Positions 24,770-33,310 are shown, counted from the stretch's first letter. The stretch: DNA of 39,039 bases from Alphaproteobacteria bacterium (GCA_022824105.1 JAJEAZ010000213.1:1-39039), one strand, 5' to 3'. Notes: generated by a model from the letters alone, not told the origin. Translations and numbers: made by a program.

Positions 24770-26374
24770 TTACTCGAACCCGCAGTCTCGGGCGGACGTC
24801 CCGACTACAGCCCAAGGTCCGTGCCTTGTTCCGAAGCAGCCGTTCGACCAATTGCCCTGAACGAATCTGCCATCTTTCATGGTGTACTTACCGTAGCCGT
24901 GCGCTCTGCCGTCCCGCCACATGCCTTCGTAACGGCTGCCGTGGGCCCAACGGTAGGCGCCGCGACCATGCCACTTGCCGCCGCGTATTTCGCCTGTGTA
25001 GATGTCTTGCCCATCGCTTCTATGCCAAACCTGCCTGCCTTGCCCCGAGGCCTTGCCGTCCAGGCATCCCCCGGACCATGTAACCGTCGAGCCCGGTTCC
25101 GGAAACTGGTTCCACACCTTGCAGGGCCGGTTCCGCAGCGCCTGCCAGATCGAACCAGAATGCTTGGGCGCTGCGGCGCGCAATGTCCTTGCCGAAGCGG
25201 TGTCCAAAAACCCCGTCGCCGGCCTGTTTCGGGAGTCCTGCCACTCGCGGATCGCCTCGCGCGTGCGTTCGCCGAACGCGCCGTCCGGTACGCCGGGATC
25301 GAACCCCAGGACCCACAGGCCGGTCTGGACTTTCTTCCGGTCCCCCGCCGTCAGTTTCAGGGCGGCCTCCGCCGCTTCGGACGCGACGGCGTTCCGGGCG
25401 TCGGTCAGGTCCTTCAGCCGGTTGCGCGCCAGCCCGGCAAACGTGCCCTGCGGGTAAAGGTCGAGGTAGGCCTTCAGATCCGCCGGCCTGTCCCGGTCCT
25501 TGACGGATTCCCAGAACAAGCGTTCCACTGCAAGCTGTTCCGCGCTCAACCGGCCCGAGCCTCCGCCGCCGGGCTTCGCCGCCGGCGCCGCCGGCCCCGG
25601 CCGCGGGCCGAGCCAGACGCCCTCGCTCGACAGGGAGCCGTAGACGAAGGGCTCCTGCCGGCCGCCGGTCGACCGGAGCACCGCGTCGCGCACTTTGCGG
25701 AACATCAGGCCGACTTCGAGGCCCGGCTCTTCCAGATGGGCCAGCAGGGCCGTGCTGTAGGGGCTGTTGCGGCCTTCGCCGTCCGCCGCCACCGAGCCAC
25801 CCCTGGCGGCATACGCGACCAGGGTCTCGCCCGCCGGCTCGACCCGCGCCAGGCCGCGGCCGATCGAGCGCGTCGCACCGGAGCGCGTCATCGCCTTGGC
25901 GAACGGATTGTCCCGGCAGGCGTCGAGCACGATCAGGCGGAACTCCGAGGCCCGGTCGACCGACCGGGAGACCAGGTCGAGGGGCACCGCTTCGTATTCC
26001 ACGTCCTGGTCGCTCGCGAGGCGGGCATCGACCGGGATCAGGAAGTTGCGCCCGTCGACCTCGATGCCGTGGCCGGCATAGAACACCACGGCGATCTCCG
26101 ACGTTGCCGCTGCCCGGGTGAACGCCCGCAGGCCCCGGCGCATGGCGTCGTAGCCGGCGTTGTCGAGCCGGGCGACCTCGAAGCCGAGCCGGCCCAGCGC
26201 GGCGCCGATGTCGGCCGCGTCGTTGAGCGGGTTGGCGAGCCGGGAGGCATGCCTGTATTCGGCGTTGCCGATCACCAGCGCCACCCGCTTCGCGGCCTGG
26301 GCCGGGAGGGCAAGGGCCAGCAGCACCAGAAGGGAGATCGCGCACAGTCCGGCGGCTGCCTTGCGGATGTTCAT
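24770..26374 (-). CDS. Secreted caspase-like (C14) peptidase with peptidoglycan-binding-like and MORN domains
   Basis: 534 residues starting at ATG 26374 after a very strong GGAGGAGGAA ribosome-binding site. Layout: signal peptide ending PAQA; caspase p20-like domain (about 28-250) with KRVALVIGNAEY, catalytic His102 in VFYAGHGIEV and catalytic Cys153 in LIVLDACRDNPF; low-complexity Pro/Ala linker; helical region; peptidoglycan-binding-1-like domain (GLWVLGFDPGVPDGAFGERT); and MORN-type repeats at the C-terminus (GEIRGGKWHGRGAYRW, GSRYEGMWRDGRAHGYGKYT). Such orthocaspases cleave after Arg/Lys. The signal peptide and wall-binding-like domain suggest action in the periplasm or outside. Catalytic dyad intact. 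Confidence 0.9.
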   Translation of the reverse strand: MNIRKAAAGLCAISLLVLLALALPAQAAKRVALVIGNAEYRHASRLANPLNDAADIGAALGRLGFEVARLDNAGYDAMRRGLRAFTRAAATSEIAVVFYAGHGIEVDGRNFLIPVDARLASDQDVEYEAVPLDLVSRSVDRASEFRLIVLDACRDNPFAKAMTRSGATRSIGRGLARVEPAGETLVAYAARGGSVAADGEGRNSPYSTALLAHLEEPGLEVGLMFRKVRDAVLRSTGGRQEPFVYGSLSSEGVWLGPRPGPAAPAAKPGGGGSGRLSAEQLAVERLFWESVKDRDRPADLKAYLDLYPQGTFAGLARNRLKDLTDARNAVASEAAEAALKLTAGDRKKVQTGLWVLGFDPGVPDGAFGERTREAIREWQDSRNRPATGFLDTASARTLRAAAPKHSGSIWQALRNRPCKVWNQFPEPGSTVTWSGGCLDGKASGQGRQVWHRSDGQDIYTGEIRGGKWHGRGAYRWAHGSRYEGMWRDGRAHGYGKYTMKDGRFVQGNWSNGCFGTRHGPWAVVGTSARDCGFE

Positions 26375-26464
26375 TTCCTCCTCCTCTCCGCGGCCCCGGC
26401 GCCCGTTTTCCGGCAGGCGTTCTTCATACTGCGCTGTCCGGTTCCGCGCCAGACCCGCCGGCCG

Positions 26465-26760
26465 TCACGGCGTCTGCGTGACGTTGCGGATTTCGACCCG
26501 CCAGTTGATGCCCGCTTCGGGATTGTCCGGGTAGGCACTGTGGCGGGCGCGGCTGATCTCGACGTAGAAGCTCTTCTGGGTCGACAGTTTCGGGTGTTTC
26601 GCCTCCATCACCGCGATCACGTTGTCGACGGTGCGCCCCTGAAACGCGTGCACGGTCGACGCCCAGGCATGGTCGAGATGGCGCATCTGCGGGTCGCTCT
26701 TGCCGAATTCGAGCGTCCGGCCGTCGCCGAGCCGGAAGGCGCCGGCGGTTGCCAACCTGG
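26465..26760 (-). pseudogene. TraI/TraA-type relaxase-helicase, C-terminal fragment with foreign tail
   Basis: The minus frame contains GAFRLGDGRTLEFGKSDPQM, then HLDHAWASTVHAFQGRTVDN and KSFYVEISRARH. These are motifs V and VI of the SF1B (RecD-like) helicase part of MobF relaxases, which nick and unwind the transferred strand. Everything upstream (relaxase domain, Walker A) is absent, because homology stops at about 26760 where a plus-strand agmatinase tail begins. After ISRARH the sequence diverges into SAYPDNPEAGINWRVEIRNV, which I do not recognise and which is not the family's normal end. So the fragment is broken on both sides. Confidence 0.82.
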
Positions 26761-26954
26761 AGGCCGGCTGCGAAGGCTTCAGGATCGACGAGGTCATGGG
26801 GCTCCTGCGCTGCGTGCGCGGCAAGAATGTGATCGGCGGCGACAGCGTATGCCTCATGCCGACCAAGGATCAGCCGAACCGGATCACGGCGCACACGGCG
26901 GCCGCCATCGTATTCGAGATCGTCAGCCTGATCGCGGACCGCTTTGAGGGATAG
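26760..26954 (+). pseudogene. speB: Agmatinase (ureohydrolase) C-terminal fragment
   Basis: From about 26760 the plus frame reads LEAGCEGFRIDEVMGLLRCV, RGKNVIGGDSVCLMPTKDQP and NRITAHTAAAIVFEIVSLIA, then DRFEG and a stop. This is the C-terminal fifth of SpeB-type agmatinases/guanidinobutyrases (VGGDVVCxMPTKDxPNxITALTA). The manganese-binding parts are missing, replaced by the relaxase fragment on the other strand. The fragment lies 12 bases from the end of the convergent proW gene, in a locus with an amidinohydrolase and a betaine-type transporter. The intact gene probably worked in guanidino compound breakdown. Confidence 0.85.
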
Positions 26955-26966
26955 CGTGGGGCCGGA

Positions 26967-28523
26967 CTAACGCCCGGGCTGCTGGCGCGCGGTCGAGCGC
27001 TTGTAGTGCCCCTGGACGATGCGGTCGATCACCATCGCGCAGAACAGGATGGCGAGGCCGGCCAGCATCCCCTGGCCCTTGGCCGCGTACTGGAGCGCGA
27101 TGAGCACGTCCTGGCCCAGGCCCTTGGCGCCGATGAGCGACGCGATTACGACCATCGACAGGCACATCAGGATGGTCTGGTTAACCCCGGTCATGATCGA
27201 CGGCATGGCGAGCGGAATCTCGATGTCCTTGAGCAGGGTCCACCGGGTACAGCCGAATGCGGTTGCGCCTTCCTTGATGTTTTCCGGCACGCCGCGGATC
27301 CCGAGCGCCGTGAGGCGTATGACCGGCGGCATCCCGAACACGAGCGTCGCCAGCACGCCCGGCGGCTTGCCGGTGCCGAAGAAGGCGATGATCGGGATCA
27401 GGTAGACGAACGCCGGCATCGTCTGCATGAAATCCAGCACCGGCAACGCCGCGTTGTAGGCCCTCTGGTTCTTGCCGAACCAGATCCCGAGCGGAATCCC
27501 GAACAGCACGCACAGGAAGGCGGCGGCGCCGAGCAGGGACACCGTCACCATGCTGGTTTCCCACAGGCCGAACAGGGCCAGGTAGGCGAGCGCGGCGCCG
27601 GTGAACACCGCGACCCGGGGCCCGGCGAGGCGCCATGCAACAACGATAATCACGGTCATGACGACCGGCCACGGCGCCTCGACCAGCACCGTTTCCAGTC
27701 CGTCCAGAATCGTCCTGATTGCCGTGACGACTCCGTTGAAGACGCCCGCGCCCTCAACCGACAGCCAGTCGAAACCGGCATCCAGCCACTCCGACACGGG
27801 CGCGTAGTAGAGCTTTTTCCGGATCGGAAGGCCGGCAATGAAGGGTTCGAGCGTCGGATCGATCCTGCCGACCGTGAAGCGGTAGAGCGTGAGCGGCACG
27901 ATGGCCAGCCACAGCAGGCCGGCAAGACCGGCCCTCGTCCAGCTTGTGCCCGAGACCGTTCCTGCGGGGTTCGCGCGCCAGCTCAGATACTGCTTCTCGT
28001 AGCGCGTGTTCGCGTAAAAGCCCTGCACAAGGCGCAGGCCGGCCAGCAGAACAAGGCCGACGAGCAGAATCGTCGTCGCGCCCTGGGCCGCAAGCGCCGC
28101 CTCCTCGGCGACGCGGGCGGCGATCTTCTTGAGGTTCTCCGCGCGGTTCAGGAATGACGCCGCGTCCGGATCGCCCGCCAGCTTCGCCGCCTCGTACTTG
28201 GCCATGAATTCGTCGGACTTGAGGGTGAGCCTTTCCAGCCGGGCAAGCTTGTCTGCGCCCAGATCGCCCCACCAGCCCCGGCCGATCTGGACGAAGGCGA
28301 GCACCTCGAGGATCAGAAAGGTCCAGAAAAATCCCCACAAGCCGCGGTATGCGCCCCAGAAGGGACCGGCCAGGGCGGCCATCGTATTCCATGACCGGGG
28401 GAACCGGGTGGCCGCCTGAATCTTCTCGAATTCCCGGCCGTAATACTCTTTCCGGGTGCCGGCAAATTCGCCGACCGAACTGGCGAGCCGGTCCGGCGCT
28501 TCGCGATTTTCGGTCTGTTGCAT
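26967..28523 (-). CDS. proW: Glycine betaine/proline-type ABC transporter permease
   Basis: 518-residue membrane protein. A hydrophilic N-terminal part with one or two TM helices and a long insertion comes first. The OpuAB/ProW-type permease core follows, including MQTMPAFVYLIPIIAFFGTG, GMPPVIRLTALGIRGVPENI and the EAA-type loop EGATAFGCTRWTLLKDIEI, then MTGVNQTILMCLSMVVIASL and IGAKGLGQDVL. This is longer than E. coli ProW (about 350 residues) because of the N-terminal extension, as seen in several alphaproteobacteria. Its ATG shares one base with the proV stop (TGATG). It acts with the ATPase and the separately encoded binding protein at 30873-31829. Confidence 0.92.
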   Translation of the reverse strand: MQQTENREAPDRLASSVGEFAGTRKEYYGREFEKIQAATRFPRSWNTMAALAGPFWGAYRGLWGFFWTFLILEVLAFVQIGRGWWGDLGADKLARLERLTLKSDEFMAKYEAAKLAGDPDAASFLNRAENLKKIAARVAEEAALAAQGATTILLVGLVLLAGLRLVQGFYANTRYEKQYLSWRANPAGTVSGTSWTRAGLAGLLWLAIVPLTLYRFTVGRIDPTLEPFIAGLPIRKKLYYAPVSEWLDAGFDWLSVEGAGVFNGVVTAIRTILDGLETVLVEAPWPVVMTVIIVVAWRLAGPRVAVFTGAALAYLALFGLWETSMVTVSLLGAAAFLCVLFGIPLGIWFGKNQRAYNAALPVLDFMQTMPAFVYLIPIIAFFGTGKPPGVLATLVFGMPPVIRLTALGIRGVPENIKEGATAFGCTRWTLLKDIEIPLAMPSIMTGVNQTILMCLSMVVIASLIGAKGLGQDVLIALQYAAKGQGMLAGLAILFCAMVIDRIVQGHYKRSTARQQPGR

Positions 28524-29569
28524 CAGTTGTCCCCGCCCTTGATTCCCTTGAGCAGCGTGGCCTTGTCGATCACGCCGACATCCCTGCCGCCGTCCTCGAT
28601 GACGATCGGCTGATCGGTCGCGGCCGCGATGTCGATGAGTCCGCTCAGGTCGGTATCGTGCGCCGCCCGGGGCGACAGGCTCAGATCCTCGCCCGGCCGC
28701 GGCCGGTAGTCGTCGATCCGCTCCATGATGGTATGGGCGAAGATCAGTTTCAGCGTGGAAATGCCTTCCACGAAGTCCCGCACATAGTCGTCGATCGGGT
28801 TGGTGACGATCGCTTCGGGGGTGCCGATCTGGACGATCCGGCCGTCCTTCATGATCGCGATCCGGCTGCCGAGGCGGATCGCCTCGTCCAGGTCGTGGGT
28901 GATGAAGACCGTGGTCTTGTTCAGCTCGGCCGACAGCATCATGAACTGGTCCTGAAGCTGCCGCCGGATCAGCGGGTCGAGGGCCGAGAACGGCTCGTCC
29001 ATCAGCAGGATCTCCGGGTCCGAGGCGAGCGCCCGGGCGAGACCGACCCGCTGCTGCATGCCGCCCGACAGTTCGCTCGGAAAGCGGTCCTCGTAGCCGT
29101 CCAGATTGACGAGGTCGAGGCAGCGCTGGGAGACCTCCCACCGCGTCGATTTCGGCTCGCCCTGAACCTGGAGCGGGAACGCGACGTTGTCGCGGACCGT
29201 GCGATGCGGAAACAGCGCCATGTGCTGGAACACCATGCCGATCTGGGCGGCGCGCAGCTTGCGCAATTCGCCTTCTCCGAGCGCCAGCACATCCCTTCCG
29301 AGCACCTCGATGCGGCCGGACGTCGGCTCGATCAGCCGGTTGATATGGCGAACCATCGTCGACTTTCCCGAGCCCGACAGCCCCATGACGCAGAAGATCT
29401 CGCCCCGGGGAACGTCGAATGAGCAATCCGCGATTCCGACGACGCATCCGAACTCGTCGAGCGTCTGCGCCTTGGTGAGGCCATGCTCCGCGATGGCCTG
29501 CATCGCTTCTTCGGCGCGCGCGCCGAAAATCTTCCACACGCCGTCCAGTCTGATTACCGCTTCATTCAA
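28523..29569 (-). CDS. proV: Glycine betaine/proline-type ABC transporter ATP-binding protein
   Basis: 348-residue ATPase of the betaine/proline (QAT) family. Walker A is GLSGSGKST at residues 63-71, the signature is LSGGMQQR, Walker B is EILLMDEPFSALDP and the switch His is in FITHDLDEA. The long N-terminal piece before Walker A (KAQTLDEFGCVVGIADCSFD) is typical of ProV. The C-terminal CBS-like region (IVIEDGGRDVGVIDKATLLK) is short, suggesting one regulatory half only. It is translationally coupled to proW and divergent from the amidinohydrolase gene with 148 bases between. Confidence 0.94.
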   Translation of the reverse strand: MNEAVIRLDGVWKIFGARAEEAMQAIAEHGLTKAQTLDEFGCVVGIADCSFDVPRGEIFCVMGLSGSGKSTMVRHINRLIEPTSGRIEVLGRDVLALGEGELRKLRAAQIGMVFQHMALFPHRTVRDNVAFPLQVQGEPKSTRWEVSQRCLDLVNLDGYEDRFPSELSGGMQQRVGLARALASDPEILLMDEPFSALDPLIRRQLQDQFMMLSAELNKTTVFITHDLDEAIRLGSRIAIMKDGRIVQIGTPEAIVTNPIDDYVRDFVEGISTLKLIFAHTIMERIDDYRPRPGEDLSLSPRAAHDTDLSGLIDIAAATDQPIVIEDGGRDVGVIDKATLLKGIKGGDN

Positions 29570-29717
29570 CGGGCAATGCTCCGGTAGAGTGGGACTGCGC
29601 GTTGCGGCGCCGCCGCCCGCGTCTTCCGCCGGCCATCAGGCCGGTTTCTCTCGCCCGGCTTGATCGCCCGGATGGCGGCAAGCTCAAGGTTCCAGGCGAA
29701 ACCGGGACAAGACACCT

Positions 29718-30611
29718 ATGACCTCGACTGCATCCGAGCCGCGCCGATGGGGCATCTCCAACGACTACGGACCGCTGAAGGACGTGCTCCTCGGCATCCC
29801 CGAATACTACCGCTGGATCGACGCCGGCCCGATCGTAATGCGGACGCTGAACAACCAGCAGTATACGGGCGTCGAATTCAACCTTCAGACGGCGATGTCC
29901 CAGCACGCCGAGATGGTCTCGATCTTCGAGTCGAACGATGTCACCTGCCACTATCTGGATGCCGACGAGGCGCTGCATCGCAATTTCTTCGCGCGCGACT
30001 CGAGCGCCATGACGCCCTGGGGAGCCATTATCTGCCACATGCAGCTCAAGAGCCGGCGCGCCGATTATGTGACCGCCATCCGCTTCTATCAGGACAACGA
30101 CATTCCGATCTGGCGCTACGCCACCGCGGGCCATTTCGAGGGCGGCGACTTCAACATCCTGGAGCCGGGTTTCGTACTGATCGGCTACAGCGGCGAGCGG
30201 TCCGAGCGCGAAGGCTCGGAGCAGGTCGCGCAGTGGATGCGGGAGCAGGGATGGGAGGCGGTCGTCGCGCCGATCTCGCGGGAGTTCGTCCATATGGACG
30301 GCCTGGTGGTGCCGCTGGCGCCGAAACTGCTCGTGGCCTGCGTCGACGCGCTGGAGGACTGGCTGGTGGCGCTGCTGCGCGGCCGCGGCTTCGAGTTCGT
30401 CGAAGTCGGCTATGCGGAAGCGAAAGACCTCGGCGTCAATCTGGTCGCGCTCGGCAACGACCGCGTGCTCTCGATGCGCGGGGCGGAAGACCTGAACGCG
30501 CGAATGCGGGCCATGGGCTTCGAGGTCTTCGATCCGGACATGTCGATGTTCACCCTGGGCGGCGGCGGCGTCCATTGCCTCTGTCAGGCGCTGTGCCGGG
30601 ACGAGGCGTAG
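29718..30611 (+). CDS. Arginine deiminase/DDAH-like amidinohydrolase (guanidino-group modifying enzyme)
   Basis: 297-residue member of the amidinotransferase/arginine deiminase superfamily, about the size of dimethylarginine dimethylaminohydrolase-like proteins. Recognisable features: FFARDSSAMTPWGAII (RD at 93-94), the acidic motif HFEGGDFNIL (Glu141, Asp144), the catalytic His192 in FVHMDGLVV and the nucleophile Cys287 in GGGGVHCLCQ. All catalytic residues are present. The enzymes attack a guanidino or amidino carbon through the cysteine. The exact substrate is unknown; the neighbouring betaine-type transporter, LysR regulator and broken agmatinase favour a guanidino compound used as a nitrogen source. 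ATG 29718 is preceded by a weak purine-rich site. Confidence 0.88.
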   Translation: MTSTASEPRRWGISNDYGPLKDVLLGIPEYYRWIDAGPIVMRTLNNQQYTGVEFNLQTAMSQHAEMVSIFESNDVTCHYLDADEALHRNFFARDSSAMTPWGAIICHMQLKSRRADYVTAIRFYQDNDIPIWRYATAGHFEGGDFNILEPGFVLIGYSGERSEREGSEQVAQWMREQGWEAVVAPISREFVHMDGLVVPLAPKLLVACVDALEDWLVALLRGRGFEFVEVGYAEAKDLGVNLVALGNDRVLSMRGAEDLNARMRAMGFEVFDPDMSMFTLGGGGVHCLCQALCRDEA

Positions 30612-30735
30612 CCGAACCGAAGGCGCCGTGCCGGACCGGGTCCCGGGCGGCGGTCGCCCACGCCCGGCGAAGACGGGGACCGGGCCGGGGCCGCCGGCCG
30701 GATTGGACCGCAATCGACAGCGGAAGTCCGTGTGC

Positions 30736-30765
30736 AAAAAAAGGGGCGATCCCGAGGGATCGCCC
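30736..30765 (-). terminator. Rho-independent terminator for proX
   Basis: On the minus strand a perfect 10-bp inverted repeat (GGGCGATCCC / GGGATCGCCC, plus-strand positions 744-753 and 756-765 of the 30 kb block) is followed by seven T residues (A run at 30736-30742 on the plus strand). It lies about 110 bases downstream of the proX stop. The plus strand lacks a T run after the stem, so it should not stop the amidinohydrolase transcript. Confidence 0.85.
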
Positions 30766-30872
30766 GATTTGCGCATCGTTCCGGCCGACTGAAGCGAACA
30801 CCTCGGCCCGCACCGGGAGGCCATGGCGGCCCGAAGGAGAATTGCGCCGGCGCTGCAACGGCTCCCGGAGGT

Positions 30873-31829
30873 CTATTTCATCCAGGAATCCACGAGCTTG
30901 GCGTTTTCCTTCGCCCATTGCCTGGCATAGTCGGCCGCGCTCATCTTCTTGACGACGAGGGCGAAGGTCATCCTGGAGACCAGATCGGTGGTCAGCTTGA
31001 CCTTGCTCAGCAGAGCTGCCGCTTCCGGATGTTTCTTTTCCAGCGACGCCGCGTAGTGCACATGCAGATAGGCGAGATCCCAGGCGACCGGAGCGCTCGA
31101 TTTCTCCAGCCATTGCGGATCGTCGGTCGGCTGGACGATCTTCCACTTGGACGCGTCGTATTTGGGCTCCTTCAGGATCACCAGGTCGTGCAGCGCGAAC
31201 ATGTGGTTGGGCGTGTAGCAGTAGAAGACGTGATTGGCGTTCTTCGCCACCGCGGAGTCGACATTGGCCATCGCCAGTGCCTCGTCCATTTCCAGCAGCT
31301 CCATGGTCTCGTCGTAGCCGTAGCTCTTGGCCCGGATCTTCTCGACATTCGTCGAAGCCCAGCCCGACGCGCCGACCCAGACTTCGCCCCGGCCGTCGCC
31401 GTTGGTATCGAAGTTCTTCGCCATGTCGGGATCGGCCAGATCGGAAACCTTGGTAATGCCGGTCCGCTTCGCAGTCGCTTTCGTCACGCACATGCCCTGA
31501 AACGAGGGAACGCCGTTAGGACTCATCCTGACAGTGCCCTTGGTCTTGACGAATTTGTTGTGCAGGTTGGCCTGGTTGGGCAGCCAGACCTCCGGATGCA
31601 CATGCATGCTGCCGGAATCCATCGCTTCGAAGATGACCGGGTTGGTGCCGTTCTGAAGCTCGACTTCCAGGCCGAGATTATCCTCCAGCACCACTTTGAG
31701 GATGTTTGCAGTGGCCGTCGCCGACGGCCAGTTGGGAACGCCGACGACGACATCGGCCGCCTGGGCGGACGACACGCCGGCAAATAACAGGGCCGCACAC
31801 AGGCCGCGGCACCAATTGAGTATTCTCAT
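30873..31829 (-). CDS. proX: Glycine betaine-type ABC transporter substrate-binding protein
   Basis: OpuAC-type periplasmic binding protein of 318 residues from ATG 31829, which has a GGGAGAGTAGG ribosome-binding site; an upstream in-frame ATG (31901) is less likely. Signal peptide MRILNWCRGLCAALLFAGVS, cleavage after AQA. The mature protein has VVVGVPNWPSATATANILKV, NPVIFEAMDSGSMHVHPEVW and VFYCYTPNHMFALHDLVILK, typical of the family. Tryptophans such as in PNWPS, PEVWLP and GASGWAS could form an aromatic cage for a quaternary amine or guanidinium. It is encoded apart from proV-proW and divergent from the lysR gene, suggesting regulation by that protein. Confidence 0.92.
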   Translation of the reverse strand: MRILNWCRGLCAALLFAGVSSAQAADVVVGVPNWPSATATANILKVVLEDNLGLEVELQNGTNPVIFEAMDSGSMHVHPEVWLPNQANLHNKFVKTKGTVRMSPNGVPSFQGMCVTKATAKRTGITKVSDLADPDMAKNFDTNGDGRGEVWVGASGWASTNVEKIRAKSYGYDETMELLEMDEALAMANVDSAVAKNANHVFYCYTPNHMFALHDLVILKEPKYDASKWKIVQPTDDPQWLEKSSAPVAWDLAYLHVHYAASLEKKHPEAAALLSKVKLTTDLVSRMTFALVVKKMSAADYARQWAKENAKLVDSWMK

Positions 31830-31965
31830 CCTACTCTCCCTCGTTTGATCGGACTGGAGCCGAACAGTGTCGGATGCACCGGCCGCAGACCGATCTGACA
31901 ACAGCGTGTTCGACCGGCCGGCGGACGCCGCGACCGCTTTGACCTGCGATTGACGGTAGGGTCGA

Positions 31966-31978
31966 ATTCAGTTTGAAT
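31966..31978. promoter_or_regulatory. Candidate LysR-type operator
   Basis: ATTCA-GTT-TGAAT is a perfect interrupted palindrome in the 173-base divergent region between proX and the LysR gene. It fits the T-N11-A form expected of LysR-type binding boxes and lies 25 bases before the LysR start codon and about 135 bases before proX. Assignment rests on pattern and place only. Confidence 0.45.
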
Positions 31979-32002
31979 AAACATCGATCATAGAATGCTA
32001 AG

Positions 32003-32956
32003 ATGCCAAATCCATCAAGTAAGGCCGCATCGGACGCGATCACGGTCCCGCGTCTGCACAAGGCCGATCTCCACATGCTGGCCGTCTTCATGACGGTCGC
32101 CGAATGCGGCGGGTTCGCGGCAGCGCAGGTCGCCCTGAATGTCGGCCAGTCGACCATCAGCCGCCAGATCGGAGATCTGGAAAGGCGCCTCGGCCTGCGC
32201 CTCTGCCAACGCGGGCGGGCGGGCTTCCGCCTGACGGACAAGGGGCGCACGGTCTACGAGGCATGCCAGCACCTCGCAACGGCCCTGGAAGGTTTCCGCG
32301 CCACGGTCGGCGCCCTGCGCGGCGAACTGATCGGCGACCTCTCGATCGCCGCGATCGACAACTGGGCCACCGAGCATTGCTTTCCGCTGGCCGACGTGCT
32401 CCGGACCTTCAGGGGCAGGGCCCGCCAGGTTCACATCGACCTCCACACGCTGGCGCCCGACGAGATCGAAAGGGCCGTTCTGGAAAACCGGGTCAACCTC
32501 GGGATCGGCGTCTTCCACCAGCACCGTCCGGGCCTGATTTACGAGGCGCTCTACGACGATCCGGTCGAACTGTATTGCGGCGCCGGCCACCCGCTCTTCG
32601 ACCGGGCCGGGCACGGGCTCGACCGCGACGACCTGGCGGCGGCCGATCTCGCCCACCGCGCCTATCTGTCGGAGCGGCAGGTCGCGCCGCTCACCGGGGA
32701 CCTGCCGTCAACGGCCGCGGCACGCCAGATCGAAGGCATCGCATTCCTCGTCCTGTCGGGCTGGCACGTCGGCTACCTGCCCGTGTCATACGCCCAAAGA
32801 TGGGTGGAGAATGGGCGGATGCGCAGCATCCTGCCCGAAACCTACGGCCTCAACACGAAGATGGAGCTGGTGACACGGCGCGGCGTGGCGTTGACGCTGG
32901 TTGGCCAGACCTTCGCGGATATTCTGCGGGAAACTACCCGTCCGCTGCGCCGCTGA
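32003..32956 (+). CDS. LysR-family transcriptional regulator
   Basis: 317 residues. The N-terminal winged helix has LHMLAVFMTVAECGGFAAAQ, ALNVGQSTISRQIGDLERRL and LRLCQRGRAGFRLTDKGRTV, the standard LTTR DNA-binding region. The effector-binding domain includes GELIGDLSIAAIDNWATEHC, HTLAPDEIERAVLENRVNLG and YDDPVELYCGAGHPLF. It is divergent from proX, an arrangement that usually means control of that gene and of itself. The inducer is unknown; a guanidino or betaine compound fits the context. Confidence 0.93.
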   Translation: MPNPSSKAASDAITVPRLHKADLHMLAVFMTVAECGGFAAAQVALNVGQSTISRQIGDLERRLGLRLCQRGRAGFRLTDKGRTVYEACQHLATALEGFRATVGALRGELIGDLSIAAIDNWATEHCFPLADVLRTFRGRARQVHIDLHTLAPDEIERAVLENRVNLGIGVFHQHRPGLIYEALYDDPVELYCGAGHPLFDRAGHGLDRDDLAAADLAHRAYLSERQVAPLTGDLPSTAAARQIEGIAFLVLSGWHVGYLPVSYAQRWVENGRMRSILPETYGLNTKMELVTRRGVALTLVGQTFADILRETTRPLRR

Positions 32957-33070
32957 CCGTCGACCGCCACGCGGTTCGAAGAAGTAGGGGGCACCCCGGC
33001 CGCCGGTGCGCAGGCCGGCAAGGAAGGTCCCGGTATTGTCAGGGTACGCCAATGGCCGTGGGGTGCGAAG
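32957..33070 (-). mobile_element. IS630-family transposase remnant
   Basis: Minus-strand pieces in two frames, LWGFAPHGHWRTLT and TFLAGLRTGGRGAPYFFEP, match the middle of IS630 transposases (PHGHWKTxTFLAALRxxRIxAPxVxDGP). Only about 35 codons remain, with a small indel between the frames. It lies beside a larger IS630 copy at 33311-34120 that shows a similar short insertion after HWRT, so both belong to the same subgroup. Confidence 0.65.
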
Positions 33071-33088
33071 CCCCACAGGCGCCGGCCC

Positions 33089-33208
33089 TTCGACGCGGAG
33101 ATCGAAGCCGTTGCGGGCGGAACGCCGGACAAGCCGACAGTGGGCGTCGTGGTGAGATTGCATTTGCCGGCGGACGTACGGATCGAGGCGGACTACAGTC
33201 AGAGTTGA
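33089..33208 (+). other. Unidentified short open plus-strand fragment
   Basis: A plus frame reads FDAEIEAVAGGTPDKPTVGV, then VVRLHLPADVRIEADYSQS and stop TGA at 33206-33208. The composition (balanced charged and hydrophobic residues, no Arg/Pro excess) looks like a real protein C-terminus rather than a shadow frame. I do not recognise the family. It is wedged between two IS630 pieces and is probably the tail of a gene destroyed by insertion. Confidence 0.35.
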
Positions 33209-33310
33209 TACTGCGCGGATCTGCCCTGGACCGGGATGCGGCACGGTTCCGAATGGAAGCCAATCCGGGAGGCGAAGCGATCACGCCGTGTCCGTTAGAG
33301 CGCGATGACT

